Assembly (NCBI GenBank): GCA_036274195.1
Contig: DASUGD010000159.1
Coordinates: forward strand, 24,475-88,474
Reading direction: 5' to 3'
Length of the DNA stretch: 64,000 nt
Source of the DNA: JAJKIV01 sp036274195
GTDB lineage: Bacteria; Gemmatimonadota; Gemmatimonadetes; Gemmatimonadales; Gemmatimonadaceae
The notes beneath the pieces are model-generated. The model had not been told where the DNA came from. It saw only the letters and a list, made by a program, of their open reading frames with translations, and did not search any database. A program made the translations under genes and the position numbers. Positions 24,852 through 33,936 of the stretch are shown one piece after another (within the stretch, counting starts at the first letter, position 1; the number at the start of each line of letters is the position of its first letter).

Positions 24852-26786
24852 ATGTCTACCACGGCCATTCGCGATAAGCTGCGCGCAATTTCCTTCCTCG
24901 ACGGCCTCACCGATTCGGCGTACCACCAGCTCGCGCGTCTGGTGACCCTCGTCCGGTACGAAACCGACGAGATGTTGTTCGAGGAGGGCTCTCCACGCTC
25001 GTTTCTCGCACTGGTCGTGAGCGGCGCCGTCGCGATCGAGAAGCAGATGAACAGCCGGCCAATCCGGCTCGTGACGCTCGGCGCGGGCGAGGCCGTGGGC
25101 GAGGGCCTCCTGCTCGACGACTCAAAGCACGGAACGAGCGCTCGGGCGCTGCAGCAGACTGACGTGCTCGTCCTGCGCAGCGAGAAGGTGCAGGACATGC
25201 TGAAGGAGCATCCCCAGCTCTATGCGGCGCTCGTCGGCCGCGCCGCGCGCGCCATCTCGCAGCGCCTTGCGGCCACGGACGCGACCATTGTCGGCCGCGG
25301 GCGAACGCTCGGCTTCGGCGGCCATCACGTGCGCGTCGAGCACGACCTGCTGGGCGCGCGCGAGATCCCCGACGAGGCGCTGTACGGCGTTCAGACCCTG
25401 CGGGCCCTCGAGAACTTCCCCATCACGGGCATCGCGCTTCGCGAGTTTCCCGCCCTGGTCGAAGCGCTCGCTGCCGTGAAGGAAGCGGCAGCTCTGGCGA
25501 ACGCGGAGCTCGGGCTTCTCAATCCCGACATCGCCGATGCGATCGTACGCGCCGCGCGCGAGGTCCGAACGGGTCGCCACCACGAACACTTCCTCGTGGA
25601 CATGATCCAGGGCGGCGCGGGCACGTCCACGAACATGAATGCCAACGAGGTCATCGCGAACCGCGCACTCGAGCTGCTCGGTCGCCCGCGAGGCGACTAC
25701 GCGACGATCAGCCCGAACTCGCACGTCAACCTGAGCCAGTCCACCAACGACGTCTACCCGACGGCCGTGAAGCTCGCGCTGCACAGCGGCATCGAAGGGC
25801 TCCGCGACGCAATGCGAGCGCTCTGCGCGTCATTTCTGAAGAAAGGCGAAGAGTTCGCCGGGTTCCTCAAGATGGGACGCACGCAGCTGCAGGATGCCGT
25901 GCCGATGACGTTAGGCCAGGAGTTCAGCGCGTTTGCGCATACGATCCTCGAGGACGTCGACCGCCTCGGAGAAGCGCAGGCGCTGATCCGGGAGATCAAC
26001 ATGGGCGCAACCGCCATTGGAACGCGGATCAATGCGCCCGAGGGATATGCGGAGGCCGTGCGGCGCCACCTTTCGACTGTTTCGGGACTCGAGCTCATCA
26101 CCGCGCCGGATCTCGTCGAGGCCACGGCGGACACAGGCGCCTTCGTCCAGCTGTCCGGGGTCCTCAAGCGGTGTGCGGTGAAGATCTCCAAGGTGTGCAA
26201 CGACCTTCGGCTGCTGAGCTCGGGCCCGCGTGCCGGGCTCGGCGAGATCAACTTGCCGCCAATGCAGCCGGGATCGTCGATCATGCCGGGCAAGGTGAAC
26301 CCGGTGATTCCCGAGGTGGTGAACCAGGTGTGCTTCGACGTAATCGGGGGCGACGTCACCGTGACGCTCGCAGCCGAAGCCGGTCAACTCCAGTTGAACG
26401 TCTTCGAGCCCATCATCGCCTTCCGCCTGCTTCACGGGATCGACTCCCTCAAGCAAGCGCTCATCGTGCTCCGTGGTCGATGCGTCGATGGCATCACGGC
26501 GAACCCGGACCGGATGCGCTGGTTCGTCGAAAATTCGATCGGGATCGTCACCGCGCTGGTTCCGGTGCTTGGCTACGAGACCGCGACGGAAATCGCGAAG
26601 GAGGCGCTCGCGACGGGGCGAGGTGTGTACGACCTCGTCTGCGATCGCGGGCTCATGACACGAGAGGATCTCGAGAAGGTGCTCGACCCGCGCGGGATGG
26701 TCGGCATCGAGAAGCCACCGACGGCCGGAGCAACGACCGAGTACAGTGTTGTCCGCGACGCGGCCGCGCGGCCGCGTCGCAGCTGA
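24852..26786 (+). CDS. aspA: Aspartate ammonia-lyase fused to an N-terminal cyclic-nucleotide-binding-like domain
   Basis: The C-terminal part (about 160-644) is a complete aspartase/fumarase-superfamily lyase, converting aspartate to fumarate and ammonia; it has TSTNMNANEVIANRA, SQSTNDVYPTA and the signature GSSIMPGKVNP with the catalytic Ser loop. Residues about 10-140 form a cNMP-binding (CRP-like) beta barrel: FLDGLTDSAYHQLARL, FEEGSPRSFLALVVSGAV and GEGLLLDDSKHG. In that phosphate-binding cassette the Arg that normally holds the cyclic phosphate is missing (HGTSA in place of ERSA), so canonical cAMP binding is doubtful. Total 644 residues against about 470 for ordinary aspartase. ATG 24852 (MSTTAIRDKL) starts just before the domain; a start 60 bases upstream is possible. 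Aspartase is favoured over fumarase by the overall similarity, not by test. Confidence 0.85.
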   Translation: MSTTAIRDKLRAISFLDGLTDSAYHQLARLVTLVRYETDEMLFEEGSPRSFLALVVSGAVAIEKQMNSRPIRLVTLGAGEAVGEGLLLDDSKHGTSARALQQTDVLVLRSEKVQDMLKEHPQLYAALVGRAARAISQRLAATDATIVGRGRTLGFGGHHVRVEHDLLGAREIPDEALYGVQTLRALENFPITGIALREFPALVEALAAVKEAAALANAELGLLNPDIADAIVRAAREVRTGRHHEHFLVDMIQGGAGTSTNMNANEVIANRALELLGRPRGDYATISPNSHVNLSQSTNDVYPTAVKLALHSGIEGLRDAMRALCASFLKKGEEFAGFLKMGRTQLQDAVPMTLGQEFSAFAHTILEDVDRLGEAQALIREINMGATAIGTRINAPEGYAEAVRRHLSTVSGLELITAPDLVEATADTGAFVQLSGVLKRCAVKISKVCNDLRLLSSGPRAGLGEINLPPMQPGSSIMPGKVNPVIPEVVNQVCFDVIGGDVTVTLAAEAGQLQLNVFEPIIAFRLLHGIDSLKQALIVLRGRCVDGITANPDRMRWFVENSIGIVTALVPVLGYETATEIAKEALATGRGVYDLVCDRGLMTREDLEKVLDPRGMVGIEKPPTAGATTEYSVVRDAAARPRRS

Positions 26787-26814
26787 AATGACGCCGGGAA
26801 GCGTCTCGATCTAA

Positions 26815-27873
26815 ATGCCCCGTCGTCGCAAACGACTCGACTCCTCGTCGTTCGACCTGCCCGCCGAACAACTTCGTCGTGGCGACTTCTCGCATCCCAC
26901 CGCGGTGTGGGCGCGTGACGTTCTCATCGCGGATGGTCGCTCGCCTCTCGTCACCGTCCAGTTTTCGAGTGAGCAGTCGGGCCTCCTCGGCGGAATCGAC
27001 GAAGCGATTGCCGTACTGCGCGTGGGCGTCGAGGATTGGACGCAGCTCACCGTCCATGCGCTGTACGACGGCGATCGAATCGACGCCGACGAAACGGTGA
27101 TGACGGTGGATGGTCGGTTCGATCAGTTTGCGCACCTCGCGCCGATGTGCGTGGGCGTGCTCTCACGGCGCACGCGTGTCACCACGAACGCGCGCGCGCT
27201 CGTGGAAGCCGCCCGCCCGAAACCCGTGATGACGCTCCCGGCGCGCAACGACCACTGGCTGCTCCATCGCGGCGATGCCCTCGCGGCGCAGATCGGCGGA
27301 ACGATGCAGCTGAGTGGCGCTGCGCAAAGCGCCCGGACACAACCCCCACTAATTCTCGTACCACACGGGCTCGTCGCGGCGTACCTTGGCGACACGGTTG
27401 CCGCCGTGCGTGCGTGCCTCGCGCACACGCCCGATCGCACGTTGCTCGTCGTCCCGGTGGACTACGACAACGACTCTGTGGCTACGGCGCTCGCCGTGGC
27501 ACGCACCCAGGAAAGTCGAGTGTGGGGTGTGCAGCTCGCGACGTCGGAGCATCTGGTGGACCAATCGATCATTCCCGTGATGGGGGGCTTCGTTCCGACT
27601 GGCGTGAATTCACACCTCGTGTGGAACGTCAGGAATGCCCTCGACGCTGAGGGGTTCGGCGACATCAAGATTCTCGTGTCGGGCTCCATCACCGTCACCC
27701 GCATCCGCGAGTTCGAGGATGAAGGCGTACCTGTCGATGCGTACGGCGTGGGCACGGCGCTCACGAGCGGAAGGTTCGGGTTCGTCGCGGATGTGGTAAC
27801 CCTCGATGGTGCGGCGCACGCGAGAGCGGGCCGCACCCTGAAACCAAATCCCCGCATGGAGCGCGTTCGGTGA
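26815..27873 (+). CDS. Nicotinate phosphoribosyltransferase-like protein
   Basis: A 352-residue member of the NAPRTase fold that joins nicotinate to PRPP in NAD salvage. FSSEQSGLLGGIDEAIAVLR near the N-terminus, VPHGLVAAYLGD, LVVPVDYDND and the C-terminal block VSGSITVTRIREFEDEGVP followed by DAYGVGTAL, which forms the phosphate-binding loop, support the assignment. It is shorter than E. coli PncB (about 400) and closer to the compact archaeal/deep-branching type. It starts 28 bases after aspA and ends 6 bases before the next gene, so it may share a transcript with both. Confidence 0.83.
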   Translation: MPRRRKRLDSSSFDLPAEQLRRGDFSHPTAVWARDVLIADGRSPLVTVQFSSEQSGLLGGIDEAIAVLRVGVEDWTQLTVHALYDGDRIDADETVMTVDGRFDQFAHLAPMCVGVLSRRTRVTTNARALVEAARPKPVMTLPARNDHWLLHRGDALAAQIGGTMQLSGAAQSARTQPPLILVPHGLVAAYLGDTVAAVRACLAHTPDRTLLVVPVDYDNDSVATALAVARTQESRVWGVQLATSEHLVDQSIIPVMGGFVPTGVNSHLVWNVRNALDAEGFGDIKILVSGSITVTRIREFEDEGVPVDAYGVGTALTSGRFGFVADVVTLDGAAHARAGRTLKPNPRMERVR

Positions 27874-27879
27874 CTCGAC

Positions 27880-28257
27880 ATGGCTAGTGGGCCGAAGCTG
27901 GACGGTGCGGGCCTCGCGAAGATGGCAACACTCGACGAGGCGACTGCCGCGGTACAGCGCCTTCACGCGATCGTGGAGCGCATGGCGATCGCCGTTCGTT
28001 CGCAGCAGAACACGGCACAGTTCGGGGCGCAGATCCGCCGTTCGGGATCTCCACTCGTCGGTCTGCTCAAGGGTCAGTTCGGGATGATCTCCGATCAGGT
28101 GAGCGCGCTTTTACTCATTGCAACGAGGGGGGGCGGCGATCAGGCGAAGCTCCGCTCGTTGCGCGAGGCGGTCGCCCAGATTCGAACCGCGCTCGAGATC
28201 GCCGTCGCGAAGACGAAAGAGAAACACGCGGTCGAGGAAGATGTCGCGGAGAATTGA
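27880..28257 (+). CDS. Hypothetical small helical protein
   Basis: A 125-residue protein of unknown function. It is predicted mostly alpha-helical, with heptad-like patterning around ATAAVQRLHAIVERMAIAVRS and again in the C-terminal third (LREAVAQIRTALEIAVAKTK), and has no signal peptide. Its middle part, GQFGMISDQVSALLLIATRG, is moderately hydrophobic. The ATG at 27880 begins 6 bases after the NAPRTase-like gene, suggesting co-transcription. No family recognised. Confidence 0.65.
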   Translation: MASGPKLDGAGLAKMATLDEATAAVQRLHAIVERMAIAVRSQQNTAQFGAQIRRSGSPLVGLLKGQFGMISDQVSALLLIATRGGGDQAKLRSLREAVAQIRTALEIAVAKTKEKHAVEEDVAEN

Positions 28258-28326
28258 TCGCGACGCATCGCAGTGTTCATGTGATGATCGTGCATTTCGC
28301 GCGAGCACGCGAACGCGGGTCGCTGC

Positions 28327-28355
28327 TTGATTCGTCTCTGAGGGTCCAATACCTT
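28327..28355 (+). promoter_or_regulatory. Candidate promoter for the cytochrome oxidase operon
   Basis: TTGATT (28327-28332), a 17-bp spacer and TACCTT (28350-28355) lie 80 bp before coxB in the only sizeable gap upstream of the operon. The -10 match is modest, so this is tentative. Confidence 0.35.
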
Positions 28356-28434
28356 TTGTTGGCTGTTCGGTAGACGCCGTGACACCGCGGAACACGCGCG
28401 GTGCCCTTCATAACGCCGGTTTTTCGGGGAACGA

Positions 28435-29772
28435 ATGCACTGGAAGATTCGTCCGCGCCAGCTCGCTTCCGTAGCCATCCTCACCGGACTCGCGCTGGCC
28501 ATCGCAGCATGCGGATCCTACGGAAAGGGCTACCCCAACTCGACGTTCAACAACACGACGGAATTCAACACGGCGATCAAGTCGCTGTGGGACACGCTCC
28601 TCTTCTGGGGCACGTTCGTGTTCATCCTCGTCGAGGGGATTCTTCTCTACACCGTCTTTCGCTTTCGCCGGCGCAGCGACGCGGACGAGCCGCAGCACGT
28701 GCACGGGAACACCGCGCTCGAGATCGGATGGACCATCGCGCCAGCCGTCATTCTGACATTCATCGCGATCCCCACCGTTCGCACGATCTTCCGCACGCAG
28801 GCGCGCGCGGTACCGAACGCTCTCCAGGTCGAGGTCGTCGGTCACCAGTGGTGGTGGGAGTTCCGCTACCCGCAGTTCACGACGCGCACGCCAACCGGTC
28901 GGGTAGACACGCTGGTCACGGCCAACGACCTGTATCTCCCGATCGGGCGCACCGTGAACTTCACGCTCCGGACCAAGGACGTCATCCACTCGTTCTGGGT
29001 TCCGCAGCTGGGCGGTAAGCGCGACCTCGTCTCGAACCACACGAACTATCTCTGGTTCACGCCGGACACGTCGCTTCGCACGACGGTGTTCAACGGGAGC
29101 TGCAACGAATACTGCGGCGCGTCCCACGCCAACATGCGGTTCCGCACGTTCGTGGTGACACCGACCGAGTTCGACGGATGGGTGCAGCACCAGTTGAGCC
29201 CAGCCGCGTTTGCGGCCGCACCGCCGGCGCCGGCGACTCCTGCTCCCGCGGATACTGCGCGCGCGGCCGGTGCCCCCACGCGCCCGGCATCCGCCTCGCC
29301 CGCGCCGGTTCCGGTCACGCCAGCGGTCGCTGTCGCGCAGCAGCCAACTGGCTACACCTTTCCGATGGAGTCGCTCCCGGATTACGCCTCGCCCGACACG
29401 CCAACGCCGGCCGGGCTCAGCTTCCCGGACAATATCACGGGCGACGCTCAGCGCGGTGCCGAGCAGTTTGCCCGCAGCGCGTGCATCGGTTGTCATACCA
29501 TTCGCGGAACCGTGGCGGCGTCGCCGATCGGACCGAACCTCACGCACATCGCGACTCGCTCAACGATCGCGGCCGGCATCTATCCTAACGATGCGCGGCA
29601 CTTGAGGCTCTGGATCAAGAACGCGCGGATGATGAAGCCTGGCGTTGCCATGCCGACGCTTGGTCTCGGCCAGCGCGACCCGGTCACGGGCGCGACGGTC
29701 TCGCAGTCGCTGGGCGGCCTCTCCGATCAACAGATTGCCGACATCGTCGCTTACCTGCAGGCTCTGCGGTAA
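28435..29772 (+). CDS. coxB: Cytochrome c oxidase subunit II fused to cytochrome c (caa3 type)
   Basis: A 445-residue lipoprotein with lipobox AIAAC near residue 23, two membrane helices, then a cupredoxin domain: HQWWWEFRYP and the dinuclear CuA site NGSCNEYCGASHANM, where two Cys, His, Glu backbone and Met bind copper. A Pro/Ala-rich linker (about 255-310) leads to a C-terminal class I cytochrome c with CIGCH as the haem c site and a distal Met in the MMKPGVAMP stretch. This fusion defines caa3 oxidases, in which the attached cytochrome feeds electrons directly to CuA. First gene of coxB-coxA-coxC-coxD-ctaG; GGGGAACGA precedes the ATG. Confidence 0.95.
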   Translation: MHWKIRPRQLASVAILTGLALAIAACGSYGKGYPNSTFNNTTEFNTAIKSLWDTLLFWGTFVFILVEGILLYTVFRFRRRSDADEPQHVHGNTALEIGWTIAPAVILTFIAIPTVRTIFRTQARAVPNALQVEVVGHQWWWEFRYPQFTTRTPTGRVDTLVTANDLYLPIGRTVNFTLRTKDVIHSFWVPQLGGKRDLVSNHTNYLWFTPDTSLRTTVFNGSCNEYCGASHANMRFRTFVVTPTEFDGWVQHQLSPAAFAAAPPAPATPAPADTARAAGAPTRPASASPAPVPVTPAVAVAQQPTGYTFPMESLPDYASPDTPTPAGLSFPDNITGDAQRGAEQFARSACIGCHTIRGTVAASPIGPNLTHIATRSTIAAGIYPNDARHLRLWIKNARMMKPGVAMPTLGLGQRDPVTGATVSQSLGGLSDQQIADIVAYLQALR

Positions 29773-29824
29773 GAATACCTAACGTCGACGAACGACCTTC
29801 ACCCTCGTAGCAACCGAATACGCC

Positions 29825-31753
29825 ATGGCCACAGTCGCTGCCTCACCGACGTACGCTGGCGCCGAGTCCGGAGAACACACCGGACTGTGGAGCTGGCTGA
29901 CCACGGTCGACCACAAGCGAATCGGGGTGCTCTACCTCTACACCTCGCTCTTCTTCTTCCTGTTCGGTGGGCTGGAGGCCGTCCTCATCCGCGCACAGCT
30001 CGCGGGGCCTAACAAGCACCTCGTGTCGGCGGAGACCTTCAACCAGCTGTTCACGATGCACGGCACGACGATGATCTTCCTCGCCGTCATGCCACTGTCC
30101 GCCTCGTTCTTCAATTTTCTTATCCCGCTGCAGATTGGCGCGCGCGACGTCGCCTTCCCGCGGCTCAACGCGTTCAGTTATTGGGTCTATCTGTTCGGCG
30201 GCCTCTTCATCACGCTCCCGATCTTCTTCGCCGCAGCCCCTGACGGCGGTTGGTTTGGCTACGCCCCGCTCACGACGCGGCAGTTCTCTCAGGGCGTGAA
30301 CATCGACTTCTGGGTGCTCGGCCTCCAGATCCTGGGTATCTCGTCGCTCGCCGCAGCGTTCAACTTCATTACGACGATCATCAACCTGCGTGCGCCAGGC
30401 ATGAACCTCATGCGCATGCCGATGTTCACGTGGATGTCGTTCGTCGTGCAGTTTCTGCTCGTGCTCGCGTTTCCCGTCATCACCATCGCGCTGTTCTTCC
30501 TGCAGTTCGATCGGTTCTTCGGAACGAACTTCTACGAGATCGGCGCCGGCGGCGACCCACTCCTCTGGCAGCACCTGTTCTGGATCTTCGGGCATCCGGA
30601 GGTCTACATCCTGATCCTGCCCGCCTTCGGTCTCGTTTCCGAAGTGCTGCCGACGAACTCCAAGAAGCCGCTGTTCGGCTACCCGGTGATGGTGTACTCG
30701 GGGATCCTCATCGGATTCCTCGGGTTCGGCGTCTGGGCGCACCACATGTTCTCGGTGGGCATGGGTCCGATCGCGGACACGGTCTTCGGCCTGACGACGC
30801 TGCTCATCGCGATCCCGACCGGGGTGAAGATCTTCAACTGGATCTTCACCATGTGGGGCGGCTCGATCCGCTTCACCACGGCGATGAAGTTCGCGATCGG
30901 TCTCGTCGCCCTCTTCACGATCGGCGGTATCTCGGGAGTATCACACGCGTCGCCTCCGGCCGATCTGCAGCAAACGGACACCTACTATATCGTCGCGCAC
31001 TTCCACTACGTGCTGTTCGGCGGCTCGATCATGGGCATCTTCGCCGGGATCTATCACTACTTCCCGAAGATGTTCGGCCGCATGATGAACGAGAAGCTCG
31101 GCAGCTGGCACTTCTGGCTGAACTTCATCGCGATGAACCTGACGTTCTTCCCGATGCACTTCTCGGGGATGTTGGGTATGCCGCGGCGTATTTACACGTA
31201 TGACGCCGGCCAGGGTTGGGAAACGTTCAACCTGATCTCGAGCATCGGCGCGTTCATGCTGGTGGTCGCGACGGCGATCTTCGTCTGGAACTTCTTCCGC
31301 AGCAAGTCGAGTGGCCCGCTCGCACCGGACAACCCGTGGGATGCGGCAACGCTCGAGTGGTCGATTCCCTCCCCACCGCCGGAGTACAACTTCGCCGAGA
31401 TTCCGCTCGTCGAGTCGCGCTATCCGTTGTGGGATTTGACGCACCCGGAGCGGACCTCCGAGATCCCGCACACGCATGAAGGCTGGTCGGATCAGGAGAA
31501 GGCCGCGGATGCAAAGCCGGTGCATATCGAGAGGGACCGTCGCAGCGCGAAGGAGCTCGGCATTCCGATGCCGCTCCCCACGATCAAGCCACTCTTCGTT
31601 GCCCTCGGTATCGTCGTCATGCTGTCCGGGCTGATCTTCATTCACAAAGAGGACAAGTCCGCGGCCGCCGCGCTGATCGCTCTCGGCGCGATGATGATCA
31701 TTGGGTTCCTTTACGCGTGGGTGACGAGCCCACTCGAACCAGACCACCACTAG
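29825..31753 (+). CDS. coxA: Cytochrome c oxidase subunit I
   Basis: Catalytic subunit of 642 residues holding haem a and the haem a3-CuB site. Landmarks: FTMHGTTMIF (haem a His), GHPEVYILILPAFG (CuB His cross-linked to Tyr, with the Glu of the proton path that marks A1-type enzymes), HHMFSVG (CuB His pair) and VAHFHYVLFGG (haem a3 and haem a His). The last 120 residues continue past the twelve core helices with a Pro/Glu-rich stretch and two more hydrophobic helices, as often seen in caa3-type subunit I. The gene begins 52 bases after coxB and ends 9 bases before coxC. Confidence 0.96.
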   Translation: MATVAASPTYAGAESGEHTGLWSWLTTVDHKRIGVLYLYTSLFFFLFGGLEAVLIRAQLAGPNKHLVSAETFNQLFTMHGTTMIFLAVMPLSASFFNFLIPLQIGARDVAFPRLNAFSYWVYLFGGLFITLPIFFAAAPDGGWFGYAPLTTRQFSQGVNIDFWVLGLQILGISSLAAAFNFITTIINLRAPGMNLMRMPMFTWMSFVVQFLLVLAFPVITIALFFLQFDRFFGTNFYEIGAGGDPLLWQHLFWIFGHPEVYILILPAFGLVSEVLPTNSKKPLFGYPVMVYSGILIGFLGFGVWAHHMFSVGMGPIADTVFGLTTLLIAIPTGVKIFNWIFTMWGGSIRFTTAMKFAIGLVALFTIGGISGVSHASPPADLQQTDTYYIVAHFHYVLFGGSIMGIFAGIYHYFPKMFGRMMNEKLGSWHFWLNFIAMNLTFFPMHFSGMLGMPRRIYTYDAGQGWETFNLISSIGAFMLVVATAIFVWNFFRSKSSGPLAPDNPWDAATLEWSIPSPPPEYNFAEIPLVESRYPLWDLTHPERTSEIPHTHEGWSDQEKAADAKPVHIERDRRSAKELGIPMPLPTIKPLFVALGIVVMLSGLIFIHKEDKSAAAALIALGAMMIIGFLYAWVTSPLEPDHH

Positions 31754-31762
31754 CCAAGTAGA

Positions 31763-32446
31763 ATGTCCGCTTCTCCAGCGCTCGACCACATACAAGCCGG
31801 CCCGCACGGGCACCACTACACGACCACGGGCCTCGACAGCCGCAAGATCGCGGTCTGGGCGTTCATCGGGTCGGAGTGCATGCTGTTCGCGTCGCTGATC
31901 TCCACGTACCTGATCTACAAGGGTCGCAGCGTCGTCGGGCCGTTCCCGCACGAGGCGTGCAACCCGCCGGTGTGTGCGACCGCGCTCAAGCCCATTCTGA
32001 ACATCCCGGTGACGTCGGCGTCGACGTTCGTGCTCCTCATGTCGTCGCTGGCGATGGTGCTCGCGCTGGCCGCGGTCGAGAACCGTGACCTCCCCAAGCA
32101 CTCGTTAGGTGACCGGATTCTCGGCTCGTCGAAGCTCTGGCTGTGGATGACGTGCATTCTCGGCGCGACGTTCCTTGGCTTCCAGTCCTACGAGTTCACC
32201 TCGTTCGTCCACGAAGGGTTGTCCATTCGAACCAACCTGTTCGGGTCGTCGTTCTTCACGCTCACCGGCTTCCACGGCGCGCACGTCACGGCCGGTGTGA
32301 TCTGGCTTGGCACCCTGCTGGCCATCGACTACAAGCGCGGGCTCGGGCCCGATGACGCGATCAACGTCGACATCGCCGCGCTGTACTGGCACTTCGTCGA
32401 CGTCGTCTGGATCGCGATCTTCACGCTCGTCTACCTCATCAAGTAA
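31763..32446 (+). CDS. coxC: Cytochrome c oxidase subunit III
   Basis: A 227-residue membrane protein with about five hydrophobic helices. GSECMLFASLISTYLIYKGR, the GFHGAHVTAGVIWLG segment and the C-terminal YWHFVDVVWIAIFTLVYL block are hallmarks of subunit III. It stabilises subunit I and its proton uptake. Compared with mitochondrial subunit III (seven helices) the first two helices are lacking, as in other bacterial caa3 oxidases where they are carried by subunit I. A loop with PHEACNPPVCATALKP contains two Cys of unknown meaning. Confidence 0.94.
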   Translation: MSASPALDHIQAGPHGHHYTTTGLDSRKIAVWAFIGSECMLFASLISTYLIYKGRSVVGPFPHEACNPPVCATALKPILNIPVTSASTFVLLMSSLAMVLALAAVENRDLPKHSLGDRILGSSKLWLWMTCILGATFLGFQSYEFTSFVHEGLSIRTNLFGSSFFTLTGFHGAHVTAGVIWLGTLLAIDYKRGLGPDDAINVDIAALYWHFVDVVWIAIFTLVYLIK

Positions 32447-32456
32447 GGAGCCGATC

Positions 32457-32843
32457 ATGGCGCACAACGAGACGGCTCCCCGCGGGGGGCACACCCCCGA
32501 TAGCCATGGCGCGGCGGCCGCTGCGCACGCGGCAGCCCACGACGCGCACGCTCATCCCACCTGGAAACAATACAAGTGGGTCGCGCTCATTCTGACGTTG
32601 ATCACCGTCCTCGAGGTGTGGGTCTACTACATCCCGGCGTTCGTGGCGACGAAGCTCTTCGTTCCGAGCCTGCTGATCATGTCGGCGGTGAAGTTCGCCA
32701 TTGTCGTCTTGTTCTACATGCACCTGAAGTACGACGCGAGACTCTTCCGTGCCCTGTTCACCGGGCCGCTCATCATTGCCGTGGTGACCCTCATCAGCCT
32801 GATGTTCCTGTTCGGCCACATCGCCATTCGGCTGGCAAGCTGA
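32457..32843 (+). CDS. coxD: Cytochrome c oxidase subunit IV-like protein
   Basis: A 128-residue protein with an N-terminal His/Ala-rich hydrophilic stretch (about 1-40) and three membrane helices, containing KFAIVVLFYMHLKYD, the signature of prokaryotic subunit IV (COX4-pro/CyoD-like). It starts at ATG 32457 behind AAGGAG, 10 bases after coxC; the frame is open upstream inside coxC but that part does not resemble the family. A structural or assembly role in the caa3 complex is expected. Confidence 0.88.
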   Translation: MAHNETAPRGGHTPDSHGAAAAAHAAAHDAHAHPTWKQYKWVALILTLITVLEVWVYYIPAFVATKLFVPSLLIMSAVKFAIVVLFYMHLKYDARLFRALFTGPLIIAVVTLISLMFLFGHIAIRLAS

Positions 32844-32889
32844 CCGGCACGTCAGGCACCTTCTGTTGGACCAGTAGCACTTGCTCTCC

Positions 32890-33834
32890 ATGTGGTTCGG
32901 TCTCGGGATCGTCGCGTACGCCGTCGTCCACCCGGTCGCGCAGGTGGGGTGGACCCTATGGACGATTCACTGGAGCACCGTCATCGGTCTCGCCGCGTTA
33001 GGTAGTGCGTATGTCTGGGGCGCGAGGCATCTTGCCGCCCGCGCGCGGCTCGCGGGCACGGAGCCGCCCGTCGTGCGCCGGGGCCAGCGGGTCGCGTTCT
33101 TCTCGGGCCTGCTGGTGATCTTCCTCTCGCTGAATGGCCCGCTCCATGACCTGAGCGACACCTACCTCTTCAGCGCGCACATGGTGCAGCACCTCGTGCT
33201 GGCGCTCGCCGTGCCACCGTTGTTGCTCGTCGGCACTCCGGGCTGGATGTTGCGGCCGTTTCTCGCGAACGCAACGATCGCCGCGATCGCACGGACCATC
33301 ACCAAGCCGACGCGCTGCTTCATCATCTTCAACGTCGTCATCTCGCTCTGGCACCTCCCGCCGCTCTACAACACGGCGATGGCGTACCACCCCGTCCACA
33401 TCGTGCAGCACCTCACGCTGCTGGTTGCATCCGTCCTGATGTGGTGGCCGTTCCTCAGTCCATTGCCCGAGCTGCCCCGGCTTTCGTACCCCGGGCAGAT
33501 GCTCTATTGCTTCCTGATGGTGATTCCGATGTCGATCGTGTCGATCTACATCGCGATGGCCGACCACGTGCTCTACCCGGCCTACTCGATCGCACCGCGC
33601 GTCTGGGACATCAGTCCCCTGAGCGATCAGCAGATCGGTGGCCTCATCATGTGGATCCCCGGCGGGCTGCTCTTCTACGTCGTCATGACCGTCGTGTTCT
33701 TCAAGTGGGCAGGTCGTGACACCGACACCACGGCCGGCGCCCAGGTCGACTGGCGCCCGCCGCGACCCACCCGGCCGGTCTCGCGGCCGCAGCCCCCGGT
33801 CACCGTTCGCCAGGATCGCTCGTCCTCGTTTTGA
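32890..33834 (+). CDS. ctaG: caa3-type oxidase assembly factor CtaG
   Basis: Membrane protein of the caa3_CtaG family (unlike the Cox11-type CtaG), needed for copper delivery or assembly of caa3 oxidases in Bacillus. About 314 residues with seven or more helices; SAHMVQHLVLALAVPPLLL, HPVHIVQHLTLL and SLWHLPPLYN supply the conserved His residues. The C-terminal 40 residues are Pro/Arg-rich and likely cytosolic. ATG 32890 is taken; a TTG nine bases upstream is also in frame. Last gene of the oxidase operon, 46 bases after coxD. Confidence 0.9.
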   Translation: MWFGLGIVAYAVVHPVAQVGWTLWTIHWSTVIGLAALGSAYVWGARHLAARARLAGTEPPVVRRGQRVAFFSGLLVIFLSLNGPLHDLSDTYLFSAHMVQHLVLALAVPPLLLVGTPGWMLRPFLANATIAAIARTITKPTRCFIIFNVVISLWHLPPLYNTAMAYHPVHIVQHLTLLVASVLMWWPFLSPLPELPRLSYPGQMLYCFLMVIPMSIVSIYIAMADHVLYPAYSIAPRVWDISPLSDQQIGGLIMWIPGGLLFYVVMTVVFFKWAGRDTDTTAGAQVDWRPPRPTRPVSRPQPPVTVRQDRSSSF

Positions 33835-33936
33835 CGGCCAGCTTGACCTGCAACCCGTAGCCGGGGGCGACCAGCGTCTCGCGCGGTGCCCGCCCCCGCG
33901 CGTACTGTTCATCATGCACGACACCGAGGTGAGCTC

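Noticed and set aside
30941..32101. 386-codon minus-strand frame across coxA and coxC
   Set aside because: Antisense shadow of two well-conserved oxidase genes, with Arg/Asp/His-rich composition.
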